Notes under the pieces: model-generated
Told to the model about the DNA's origin: nothing
The model's database searches: none
Seen by the model: the letters and a program-made list of their open reading frames with translations, nothing else
Program-made: the position numbers and the translations under genes
Part shown: piece by piece, positions 28,256-36,388 of the stretch
Numbering within the stretch: the stretch's first letter is position 1
Layout: each line of letters starts with the position of its first letter
NCBI RefSeq assembly: GCF_016735595.1
Contig: NZ_JAERRB010000004.1
Coordinates: forward strand, 496,001-560,000
Length of the DNA stretch: 64,000 nucleotides
Direction: 5' to 3'
Source: Chryseolinea lacunae
Lineage (GTDB): Bacteria; Bacteroidota; Bacteroidia; Cytophagales; Cyclobacteriaceae

Positions 28256-28669
28256 TTATTCCTTTATTTTCTTTTCACTAAGGGCAATAATCATGTCAAA
28301 CTCTTCTACTCTCACCGGCTGAACCGACAGGCGCGAGGATTTTACCAGCACCATTTCCGACAGACGTTTGTCGGCTTTCACTTCGCCCAGTGTGATGGGG
28401 CGCTTCAACTTTTTTTCGGGGGCGATTTCCACGGCCACCCATTCGTTGTCTTTCGGATCGGGGTAGTGCTCTTTTGTGATTTTGGCGATGCCTACCACCG
28501 CTTTGTCTTCCATGCTGTGATAGATAAATGCCAGGTCTCCTTTTTTCATTGCCTTCAGGTTGTTGCGTGCCTGAAAGTTTCGAACACCATCCCATCCTGT
28601 TTTCTTGTCGCGCACAAGGTCATCCCACGAAAACGTGCTGGGTTCGGTTTTCATCAGCCAATAGTTCAT
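28256..28669 (-). CDS. EVE-domain protein
   Basis: 137 residues, essentially a single EVE (PUA-like) domain: NYWLMKTEPSTFSWDDL, GWDGVRNFQARNNLK, GDLAFIYHSM, then VVGIAKI and VAVEI. The family (bacterial relatives of thymocyte nuclear protein 1) is thought to read modified bases in DNA or RNA. The conserved Trp and Asn of the binding pocket appear present. First gene of a likely operon with the two secreted paralogues, with no evident functional link. Confidence 0.9.
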   Translation of the reverse strand: MNYWLMKTEPSTFSWDDLVRDKKTGWDGVRNFQARNNLKAMKKGDLAFIYHSMEDKAVVGIAKITKEHYPDPKDNEWVAVEIAPEKKLKRPITLGEVKADKRLSEMVLVKSSRLSVQPVRVEEFDMIIALSEKKIKE

Positions 28670-29092
28670 ACGTCATTTGTTGGTTAAGCCACACAAAATA
28701 GCAAATAGTCTTTGCATTTTCCTGTTGCAATGGAGAAATGAAAATGCGAAACGATCACACTATCCGTTTCCTTTCGGCCACAGAGGTGTAAGATACGCCA
28801 TGAAATGGAACGATGACTGACAACATGGAATTGCATGGAAAATTTCGACCACCAGAACGTCACGTGGTTCCAGGGAAGGTTATGCCTGACGATAAACAGG
28901 TTACACTTCCAGGAAGAGGTGACGTTGCCACTAACTGCAGGCATCGGCCCGTTGCGAAAGTATGGTGTGGAGATAATTTTGTTGCATCAGAAAACGCCGG
29001 TGTCATGCGCCGGTGACGAAGCGTGACCTGGAAATTTTTTCACGCAGACTGCGGTAGCGTTGAATCGGGTTGGGCAGTGGCTGGTGGGGAAA
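28670..29092. other. Intergenic region without a supported gene
   Basis: About 420 bases between the divergent EVE gene and the terminator of the PhoX-like gene. Three short overlapping frames exist; the most protein-like is plus 28835-29026 (63 codons, MENFDHQNVTWFQGR...), but it has no promoter match or recognised homolog. I see no RNA family here. Confidence 0.4.
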
Positions 29093-29126
29093 TGAAAAGG
29101 CTTTTGCGACACCTCGCAAAAGCCCT
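29093..29126 (-). terminator. Terminator of the PhoX-like gene
   Basis: Perfect 11-bp stem GGCTTTTGCGA (29099-29109) / TCGCAAAAGCC (29114-29124) with 4-nt loop; on the minus strand it ends in TTTT. It lies about 22 nt after the stop at 29148. Confidence 0.85.
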
Positions 29127-29147
29127 TCATGGAGTGCTACGTTTGGC

Positions 29148-30518
29148 CTACGCTTTTTTCCACGGCCCTTCAATGGCGAGGGTCAGGCCCGTGTGCTGAA
29201 TGTTCACAAACAGCGTGGAGCCATCGGGCGAAAACACAACGCCGGTCAGTTCAGAATCCGAGCCGATGTTTTCGCCGAGCTTGTAATATTCGCCTTTAGG
29301 CGTGATGCCCACCAGAAACGGATGGTGATCGTCTTCGCACAACACAACGTCGCCCCACGGCGACACGGTGAGGTTGTCGCAATATTTCAGAATGTTTTTG
29401 TCGTTGGGTTCGGCAAACAACTCGAGTTTGCCCGGACCTTCTTTTTCGCGTGCCGTGCCTTCGTGCGCCCCGGGCACATAACGGAACACCTGGCCGGTGC
29501 GGTTGGTGCCGCCGTTGGTGCAGGCAAAATAAATTTCGTTGTGTGCATACCACATGCCTTCGCCACGTGCAAAACGGGCCGCACCATTTTTGAATCCACG
29601 ATGGCGCAGGTCGTTGTCGGGCGCTTCAATGTTGTCGAGGTCAATCCACCGCACGGCAGCGGGCTTGCGCTCGTCAAGTTTTGGCGACTCGGGCCAGTTG
29701 CGTGTGTCGAACGAAGCCTGCTCCACAAAGGCCAGCGCTTGCAGCTTGCCACCCTTCAGGAATTTTCCAGGCGTGTTGGGGATGAAACGATAGATCAATC
29801 CTTCCACATCGTCTTCGGTCAGATACACAATGCCGGTCCGGGGATCGACCGCCACGGCCTCGTGGTTGAAACGACCCATGCCTTTGATGGGCAGTGGGGC
29901 GGCCAGCCCGCCGGTTTCCAATGCCGGCACTTCGAACGTGAAGCCGTGATCTTTCTCGCGTTTTTCGTTGGCGCGCTCCACGGTTTCTTCGCAGGTGATC
30001 CACGAATTCCAGGGCGTGGGTCCACCGGCACAATTGCGAATGGTTCCGGCAAGACTCAGGTATTCATGTTCCACTTTTTTGGTCACGTGGTTATACACCA
30101 GTGTGGTGGTGCCACCGTTGCCTGGAAGCGTGCCGCGGCCATAGTCATAGAACTTGGCTTTGTCGACCTTGCCAAGCAGTTCGTTTTTTTTTCCGAACGC
30201 ACTGTTGTCCAGATCTTCGGGCGTGTTCTCGTGGTTGCGCACAATGATGGTGCGATTGTTTTTTCCCTTGAAAGTGGCCATGCCGTCGGCCTTGCCGGGC
30301 ACCAGCAAACCGTCGCTCATCACCTTGCCCTGACGCGAAATGATTTGGTATGTGAATCCTTTTGGCAAATTGAAGATGCCGTTCGGATCGCGAAGCAGCG
30401 GGCCATAGCCGGTTTGGGGTGGCGTGTTGGTGCCGGCAATTGAAAAATGTTGCAGTCCTAAAAAGCCAATACTCATCATGGCAGAGGAGCGCATAAATTC
30501 ACGACGGGTCGATTTCAT
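29148..30518 (-). CDS. PhoX-like alkaline phosphatase family protein (DUF839), Tat-exported
   Basis: 456 residues. A twin-arginine signal (STRREFMRSSAMMSIGF) indicates folded export. The rest matches the PhoX/DUF839 beta-propeller family, with segments such as RNHENTPED, GGTTTLVYNH, NCAGGPTPWNSWITCEE and EDDVEGLIYRF. The family uses Ca/Fe cofactors to hydrolyse phosphate esters; activity of this clade is not established. A good terminator follows; no coupled partner gene. Confidence 0.88.
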   Translation of the reverse strand: MKSTRREFMRSSAMMSIGFLGLQHFSIAGTNTPPQTGYGPLLRDPNGIFNLPKGFTYQIISRQGKVMSDGLLVPGKADGMATFKGKNNRTIIVRNHENTPEDLDNSAFGKKNELLGKVDKAKFYDYGRGTLPGNGGTTTLVYNHVTKKVEHEYLSLAGTIRNCAGGPTPWNSWITCEETVERANEKREKDHGFTFEVPALETGGLAAPLPIKGMGRFNHEAVAVDPRTGIVYLTEDDVEGLIYRFIPNTPGKFLKGGKLQALAFVEQASFDTRNWPESPKLDERKPAAVRWIDLDNIEAPDNDLRHRGFKNGAARFARGEGMWYAHNEIYFACTNGGTNRTGQVFRYVPGAHEGTAREKEGPGKLELFAEPNDKNILKYCDNLTVSPWGDVVLCEDDHHPFLVGITPKGEYYKLGENIGSDSELTGVVFSPDGSTLFVNIQHTGLTLAIEGPWKKA

Positions 30519-30628
30519 GGGAAGAAGTTAAGAAGTTGAGTGGCAAATTTTCAGATTCAAATAAATGATAGAATGCGGCCAAACCCAACCGCGTTGAATT
30601 AACGATTTGTTAAACTACACCAGCGGCA

Positions 30629-31159
30629 CTATTTCCATCGCCAGTCCAATTCTACGTTGTGCGCAATGCCATGGGTGGCTACAAGGGATGTCAGGTCGCT
30701 CCGGAATTTGTCGATGTCCGGATTACGTTTCGGGACAATAAGCGAGGGGCCGGTCACCATCTTTATGAAATAGTAGTCGGCTATTTCGTTCACGGCTTCA
30801 ATACCCGAGATGTTGAATTTTCCTTCACCCGTTTTGTCTTTGGTGACAAGCTGCTCATCGCCGATCTCCACGGTAGCTTCCTCGCCAAAGCGGTTCTTGT
30901 AGACTTCTCTTATATATTTCTCGTAGTGGCGCTTATATCGCCAGCGCGAATAGAAGGGATACAATGTGAGGCTGAGCAGCGTTGCCACAACGAAATAGTA
31001 AAATAGGAACAAGTCGTCACGATCGGCAAACAAAAACGCCATGGCGGCGAACGTTATCGTGGTGAAGAGCCACCGCCTCAGGCGGCCTTTCCGGACGCTC
31101 GGCGACTTTGATGCGGTGTATAGTTGATAGGTCAGGTAGTCGTGTTCGGTTAAGGTCAT
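30629..31159 (-). CDS. YcxB-like membrane protein
   Basis: 176 residues from ATG 31159 (MTLTEHDYLTYQLYTASKSP). Two adjacent membrane helices (WLFTTITFAAMAFLF, LFLFYYFVVATLLSL) are followed by a cytoplasmic beta domain ending near VPKRNPDIDKFRSDL, the layout of the YcxB-like family. The longer frame (to 31198) adds a Cys-containing stretch without support. Function unknown. Lies about 55 nt after the purF terminator. Confidence 0.72.
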   Translation of the reverse strand: MTLTEHDYLTYQLYTASKSPSVRKGRLRRWLFTTITFAAMAFLFADRDDLFLFYYFVVATLLSLTLYPFYSRWRYKRHYEKYIREVYKNRFGEEATVEIGDEQLVTKDKTGEGKFNISGIEAVNEIADYYFIKMVTGPSLIVPKRNPDIDKFRSDLTSLVATHGIAHNVELDWRWK

Positions 31160-31212
31160 GACAGAAAAAATGGAACATTCGGTGCGAGAAGATCGCAAAA
31201 AAATAGCACAAC

Positions 31213-31240
31213 CAAAAAGGCTACCGTTTCCAGTAGCCTC
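31213..31240 (-). terminator. Terminator of purF
   Basis: Stem AGGCTAC (31218-31224) / GTAGCCT (31233-31239), T5 on the minus strand (A-run 31214-31218). About 27 nt past the stop codon at 31266. Confidence 0.75.
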
Positions 31241-31265
31241 TCCGATGTTTTGTGTGAGAAAATTC

Positions 31266-33149
31266 TTAGTATGCTCTCACCAGCTTTCCTTCCATATAGT
31301 TCACATACGAACGGTTCACCACTTTCATGCCGCCGGGTGTAGGATAGTTGCCTGTGAAATACCAATCGCCGCTGTGCAGGGGAATGGCTTTGTGCAGGTT
31401 TTCTACCGTCTGGAAAATCACTTCCAGGTCGGCCTTCATGTCGGCCGGGCGAACGATCTCCGAAATTTTCGAGGAGATTTCGTCATAGGTGAACGACTCG
31501 TACAAATTTTGTACATAGTTTTTCTGGCTCTGATGGCCGCGGGCGCGTGTACATTTTTCATAGACCTCGCCCAGCAAATAGTCTTTGCCGGTTTCTTTCA
31601 GCAACGAGATCATGGCGCGGAAAGCAACAAACTCACCCATCTTGCTCATGTCGATGCCGTAGCAATCGGGATAGCGGATCTGGGGCGCCGACGAAACCAC
31701 CACAATCTTTTTCGGCTCCAACCGGTCGAGCATTTTCAGAATGCTTTTCTCCAGTGTCGTTCCCCGCACAATGGAGTCGTCAATCACCACCAGGGTGTCG
31801 ATGCCTTTGCGGATCACTTCATAGGTGGTGTCGTAAACATGGGCCACCATCTCATCGCGATGTTCGTCGTCGGTGATGAAGGTGCGCAGCTTCACGTCTT
31901 TCAATACGAGCTTTTCCACCCGGGGACGGAACGACAAAATTTCTTCCAGCGAATCGACGGAAGGTTTCTTGTCGATGATAATGTCTTTTTGTTTGGCGAT
32001 GAGGTAGTCTTCAATGCCCGCCATCAGACCATAGAACGCTGTCTCGGCCGTGTTGGGAATGTAGGAGAACACCGTGTTCTTGATGTCGAAGTTCACGGCG
32101 CGAAGCACCTGGGGCACCAGCAGGCGTCCCAGTTGTTTGCGTTCTTTATAGATGTCGGGGTCGTTGCCGCGCGAGAAGTAGATGCGCTCGAAGCTGCACG
32201 ATGTTTTTTCGGCGGTCGGCACAATGGAGTGCTGGCTGTATTCGCCGTTCTTGTCGATGACCAGCGCGTGTCCGGGTTTTATTTCGTCGATCTGATTGTA
32301 GTCGACATTGAAAGCGGTTTTAATGGCAGGCTTCTCGGAAGCCACCACCACCACTTCATCATTGGCATAATAATAAGCAGGACGAATGCCGTTCGGATCG
32401 CGCACCACAAAGGCCGAACCCGAACCGGTCATGCCGGCCATGGTGTAGCCACCGTCAAAATCTTTGCAGGCGCGACGGAGCAGTCGTTGAATGTTGAGTT
32501 CGTTTTCGATGATGTCCGATACTTCGCGGTTCGAAAACTTGTCTTTGTATTTTTCAAAGATGCCTTGCACTTCTTCGTCGAGGAAGTGGCCGATCTTTTC
32601 CATCACCGTCACGGTGTCTACTTTTTCTTTCGGGTGTTGGCCCAGGTCCACCAGCAATTCGAAAAGCTCGTCAACATTTGTCATGTTGAAGTTTCCGGCC
32701 ATCACCAGGTTGCGGCTTCTCCAGTTGTTCTGACGGAGAAAAGGGTGAACGTTTTCGATGCTGTTCTGGCCGTGTGTGCCGTAGCGCAAGTGTCCCAGCC
32801 AAAGCTCGCCAGAGAACGCCACGTTTTCTTTGAGCCAGCGCTCGTTCTTGAATTTATCTTTTCCTTCTTTTTGTGCTTTCTTGAATTTCTTCCCGATTTT
32901 TTTGAAGAGATGGGCTACGGGCTGTGCTTTGATGGAACGATAGCGGCTAATGTAACGGTGTCCGGATTCTACGTCGAGTTTTATGTTGGCGACTCCTGCG
33001 CCGTCCTGTCCCCGATTGTGTTGTTTTTCCATCAGGATGTACATCTTATTCATGGCATACAGGGGGCCATATTTTTCGATGTAATACGAAAGAGGCTTTC
33101 GCAGGCGGATCATCGCTATTCCGCATTCATGGAGAATCTGGTCGCTCAT
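31266..33149 (-). CDS. purF: Amidophosphoribosyltransferase (long Bacteroidota form)
   Basis: 627 residues from ATG 33149. The nucleophile Cys follows a short propeptide (MSDQILHECGIAMIRL), and the class II amidotransferase domain includes GHLRYGTHG and NHRGQDGAG-like NRGQDGAG. The phosphoribosyltransferase domain has the PRPP loop VVIDDSIVRGTTL. It makes phosphoribosylamine from PRPP and glutamine, the first step of purine synthesis. It is ~120-150 residues longer than E. coli PurF; Bacteroidota can have two forms, so it may be a paralogue. A consensus promoter lies in the 3' end of nuoN. Confidence 0.88.
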   Translation of the reverse strand: MSDQILHECGIAMIRLRKPLSYYIEKYGPLYAMNKMYILMEKQHNRGQDGAGVANIKLDVESGHRYISRYRSIKAQPVAHLFKKIGKKFKKAQKEGKDKFKNERWLKENVAFSGELWLGHLRYGTHGQNSIENVHPFLRQNNWRSRNLVMAGNFNMTNVDELFELLVDLGQHPKEKVDTVTVMEKIGHFLDEEVQGIFEKYKDKFSNREVSDIIENELNIQRLLRRACKDFDGGYTMAGMTGSGSAFVVRDPNGIRPAYYYANDEVVVVASEKPAIKTAFNVDYNQIDEIKPGHALVIDKNGEYSQHSIVPTAEKTSCSFERIYFSRGNDPDIYKERKQLGRLLVPQVLRAVNFDIKNTVFSYIPNTAETAFYGLMAGIEDYLIAKQKDIIIDKKPSVDSLEEILSFRPRVEKLVLKDVKLRTFITDDEHRDEMVAHVYDTTYEVIRKGIDTLVVIDDSIVRGTTLEKSILKMLDRLEPKKIVVVSSAPQIRYPDCYGIDMSKMGEFVAFRAMISLLKETGKDYLLGEVYEKCTRARGHQSQKNYVQNLYESFTYDEISSKISEIVRPADMKADLEVIFQTVENLHKAIPLHSGDWYFTGNYPTPGGMKVVNRSYVNYMEGKLVRAY

Positions 33150-33272
33150 GGCTTGTAGATCGTTACAACCCCTTGTCCGGTTCAAAGCGCCCTTGATCTC
33201 ATCCCAAACCTGCACCGAACACGGCAAAGGACTCGGGGGAAACACTGGTGCAGCTACCGGCTAACGGGATTA
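33150..33272 (-). promoter_or_regulatory. ~120-nt purF 5' leader with a stem
   Basis: From the predicted start (~33272) to the ATG the leader is about 120 nt, long for this genome. It contains the inverted repeat CTGCACC (33248-33254 on the minus strand) / GGTGCAG (33210-33216) enclosing a 31-nt loop. No known riboswitch class is recognised. Confidence 0.35.
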
Positions 33273-34751
33273 AAGTGCAAAGTTAATTTTATTAATCCAT
33301 CCCATCAACAATCCGGGATTGAAGAAGAGAAAGAGTATCCCTACAACCAAGAGAAGGCCCAAAAGATTTTCGAACGTAAGATTATTTGTGGTTGCGACAT
33401 GTTTCCCGTTGCGTACAAAGGCGAAAAATGGGATGCGCAGGTAATAAAACAATGAAACCACCGTGTTCAGCAAACCGAAAATCATCAACCACAGCACAAT
33501 CGACTTCCCCGAGAGCTGATAAGCATCCCAAAGCGACGTGAAAATGAAAAGCTTGCCCGTAAATCCACCCGTGGGAGGTAATCCGGTTAACGAAATAAAA
33601 CCGATCAGTAAAAACACCGACGGCCACAACCACACGCGACCTGTTCCTGCAAACGATTCCAACGAGGAAAATCCAAGCCTCTCAAAATAGTGCAGGTACA
33701 AAAACACGATGAAACTCCCGACGGCATAAGCGCTCGCATAAAAAAGTAAATAGTGTATACCCTGTGGAAGAAAAGCGGCGATCCCCACCAATAAAAATCC
33801 AGACTGTGCCACCGAAGAATAGCCCATGAGCCGTTTGGCGTTTTTTTGCCAAAGAGCAGAAAAGTTTCCCACCGTCAGCGACAAGATGGCTACGGCGCAC
33901 AACACGAGCTGCCAATCGAAAATCGCGTGGCCTCCGGCTTGCAGCACCAGCGTGAAGCGCGCCAAAACACCCAGCCCGGCAAGTTTGGGGACCACAGCAA
34001 AAAAAGCGACAACAGGCGTGGGCGCCGCCTCATACACGTCGGGCACCCAGGGGTGCAACGGTGCCGCCGCGATCTTGAAAAAAAATCCCGCCAGGGCAAA
34101 CGCCGCCGCCACAAAAAACAATGGACTGGGATGCTCTATGAGCTGCCGGGCGAACTCGGGCGCCGAAAAATCGAGCGTGCCCGTGAGGCCATACAAAAAC
34201 GAAAAGCCATAGAGCATGGCTGCCGACGACACCGAGCCGAACAGAAAATATTTCAGGCTGCCCTCGGTGCCGTGCCTTGAAAAAGAAAATCCCGCCAGCA
34301 CATACGAACTGAGCGAAATCATTTCCAACGACAGAAACACCATCGCCAGACTCTGGCTCATCACCAACAAGTGTGCACCCAAAATCACCGTGGCCAGCAG
34401 CGCATAATACTCGGCATGAAAACGCAGTGGTTTTGGATCGCGGGTGGTCATGAACACAGTCAACAACCCGCTGATGTCGATGATGATTCGCAAGTAGGCC
34501 GAGAAGGAATCGCTTCGCAGCATGTTGCTGAATAACCCGCGCGGTGTGGCGTAAGCATTCCAGTAGGTGAGTTCGAAGAGAAGTGACGCCAGGAAAACAA
34601 GTGCACACAACAACGCCGTCCAGACGGGTTGCTTTCGTGCGATGAGCCCGGCAACGACAATGATGACGATGCCTGCCGAAAGCACAAGCTCGGGAACAAA
34701 CCCGCCAAAGCTTGTCGCGGTCGACTGCAATTTTTCTGCGAAGCTTTGCAC
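33270..34751 (-). CDS. nuoN: NADH-quinone oxidoreductase subunit N
   Basis: 493 residues, GTG start at 34751. Multi-helix antiporter-like proton-pumping subunit: conserved Lys in FKIAAAPLHPWVPDVYEAAPTPVVAF and the KRLMGYSSVAQSGF segment are present. Last membrane gene of the nuo run; its GTG begins 2-5 nt after nuoM ends. The purF promoter is embedded in its end. Confidence 0.95.
   Translation of the reverse strand: MQSFAEKLQSTATSFGGFVPELVLSAGIVIIVVAGLIARKQPVWTALLCALVFLASLLFELTYWNAYATPRGLFSNMLRSDSFSAYLRIIIDISGLLTVFMTTRDPKPLRFHAEYYALLATVILGAHLLVMSQSLAMVFLSLEMISLSSYVLAGFSFSRHGTEGSLKYFLFGSVSSAAMLYGFSFLYGLTGTLDFSAPEFARQLIEHPSPLFFVAAAFALAGFFFKIAAAPLHPWVPDVYEAAPTPVVAFFAVVPKLAGLGVLARFTLVLQAGGHAIFDWQLVLCAVAILSLTVGNFSALWQKNAKRLMGYSSVAQSGFLLVGIAAFLPQGIHYLLFYASAYAVGSFIVFLYLHYFERLGFSSLESFAGTGRVWLWPSVFLLIGFISLTGLPPTGGFTGKLFIFTSLWDAYQLSGKSIVLWLMIFGLLNTVVSLFYYLRIPFFAFVRNGKHVATTNNLTFENLLGLLLVVGILFLFFNPGLLMGWINKINFAL
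33279..33308 (-). promoter_or_regulatory. purF promoter inside the nuoN 3' end
   Basis: Minus strand TTG (33308-33306), 19-nt spacer, TAACTTTG (33286-33279), an exact TAnnTTTG. It lets purF be transcribed independently of the nuo genes. Confidence 0.7.
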
Positions 34752-34755
34752 GGTG

Positions 34756-36360
34756 CTACGGGGTTATGCTTTTGCCTGAACGAAGCACAAATTCTGCAAA
34801 GTGTTGTGCGTAGGGATCGATGATGGAAAGGACCGGCTGCGGAAAAATGCCGAACACCAGCACAGCCACCGCCAGCGGCACCAGCATGATGTATTCGCGC
34901 CGGTTCAGGTCGGGCAGCTGTTCGGGGCTCATTTGCCCTTTCAGGTTAAAGACTCCAAAGAACATCCGCTGCATCGTCCACAAGTAATAAGCCGCCCCGA
35001 TCACCAGCCCTGACGTTGCAATGATGGCCAGGCTTTCATGAAGCGGACCACCCACGCTGCTTGATTTGAATGCGCCCAGGAAGATCATCACCTCGGCAAT
35101 GAAACCCGAGAACCCGGGAAGCCCAAGCGAGGCAAAGAATGCAATGAGCACAAACGCGGTATAGGTCGGCATCTTGGTGGCGAGTCCAGAATAGTGTGCT
35201 ATGGTTCGGTTGGCGGTGCGGTCAGACAACACACCGGCCAGCAAGAACAGCATGGCCGAAATGAGGCCGTGGCTAAACATCTGATACACGGCACCCGCCG
35301 TGCCCTCGGCCGTAAGCGACGATAATCCCAACAGCACAAAACCCATGTGCGACACCGACGAGTAAGCAATGAGTCGCTTCAGGTCTTTGCTGGCCATGGC
35401 GTTCAAGCCACCATAAATGATGGAGATCACGCCCAGCAACCCCACAAACCATCCCAGGTCAATGGCCGCTTCGGGAAAGATAGGGAAGGCGATGCGTGCC
35501 AGGCCATAGCCACCAATCTTGAGCAACAACGCGGCAAGGATAACCGAAATGGGAGTAGGGGCCTCCACGTGCGCGTCGGGCAACCACGTGTGCAGTGGCA
35601 CCATGGGAAGCTTGATGCCGAAGCCAATCACCAACAACAGAAAAGCCCATGCCCGGAACGACAGCGGACCGAGTTTGGAAATGTGATGAGGATCGAGCAA
35701 CGCATGGGGAATAAAATTCGAAGCATCGGCCATGTGCAGCAGGTTGAAGCTGTGCACCAGGGGGGCGCTGCCGGAAGGTTCCTGCACCGAAACATACAAT
35801 GCGATCAGCACGATGAGGATGAGCACGGAGCCCAGCAGGGTGTAGAGAAAAAATTTGATGGAAGCATATTCGCGCCGCGGTCCTCCCCAGATGGCGATGA
35901 GGAAGAACATGGGCAGCAACATGAATTCGAAGAACAAATAGAACAACAGGAAGTCAAGCGCCGTGAAGCTTCCAATGATAGCGCCGTTGAGAATGAGCAG
36001 CAGAATGAAATAGCCTTTCACGTTTTCGGTGATCTTCCACGACGACACCGTGGCCACCAGCAAAACAAAAACAGCGAGGGCCACCAGCGGAAGACTCAAT
36101 CCATCAACACCAACAAAATAGGATGCCTTCAGCACGCCCCACGAGCCCATGTTCAACGTGATCCACGGTTTCAGTTCTACCAGTTGCAGGCCGCCCGGAT
36201 GAAAGTGCGACAGCATCACCACCAGCACAATCACCTGCAGCACATTTGCCGTGAGGGCCAGCGTGCGAAACGAAGTGGTGGAGGTTGCCGGTAGGAAAAG
36301 ACCAAGGAATGCCGCCAGCAGTGGAATGAAGATCAGTAACGAAATCAGATATGGCTGCAT
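34756..36360 (-). CDS. nuoM: NADH-quinone oxidoreductase subunit M
   Basis: 534 residues. Antiporter-like subunit with the conserved motifs GIKLPMVPLHTWLPDAHVEAPTP (proton-path Lys/His) and DLKRLIAYSSVSHMGFV. About 14 membrane helices. Follows nuoL by ~28 nt and precedes nuoN by 4 nt. Confidence 0.96.
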   Translation of the reverse strand: MQPYLISLLIFIPLLAAFLGLFLPATSTTSFRTLALTANVLQVIVLVVMLSHFHPGGLQLVELKPWITLNMGSWGVLKASYFVGVDGLSLPLVALAVFVLLVATVSSWKITENVKGYFILLLILNGAIIGSFTALDFLLFYLFFEFMLLPMFFLIAIWGGPRREYASIKFFLYTLLGSVLILIVLIALYVSVQEPSGSAPLVHSFNLLHMADASNFIPHALLDPHHISKLGPLSFRAWAFLLLVIGFGIKLPMVPLHTWLPDAHVEAPTPISVILAALLLKIGGYGLARIAFPIFPEAAIDLGWFVGLLGVISIIYGGLNAMASKDLKRLIAYSSVSHMGFVLLGLSSLTAEGTAGAVYQMFSHGLISAMLFLLAGVLSDRTANRTIAHYSGLATKMPTYTAFVLIAFFASLGLPGFSGFIAEVMIFLGAFKSSSVGGPLHESLAIIATSGLVIGAAYYLWTMQRMFFGVFNLKGQMSPEQLPDLNRREYIMLVPLAVAVLVFGIFPQPVLSIIDPYAQHFAEFVLRSGKSITP

Positions 36361-36388
36361 TTAACTTGTCTTTAGGACTGCATAGGGC

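Noticed and set aside
28835-29026. 63-codon plus-strand ORF
   Set aside because: Reads fairly protein-like but lacks promoter, homolog or conserved context, and competes with overlapping frames.
33150-33245. N-terminal extension of PurF (32 residues)
   Set aside because: The extension has no proper start codon and lies in the leader; the Cys nucleophile needs to be near the N-terminus, fitting ATG 33149.
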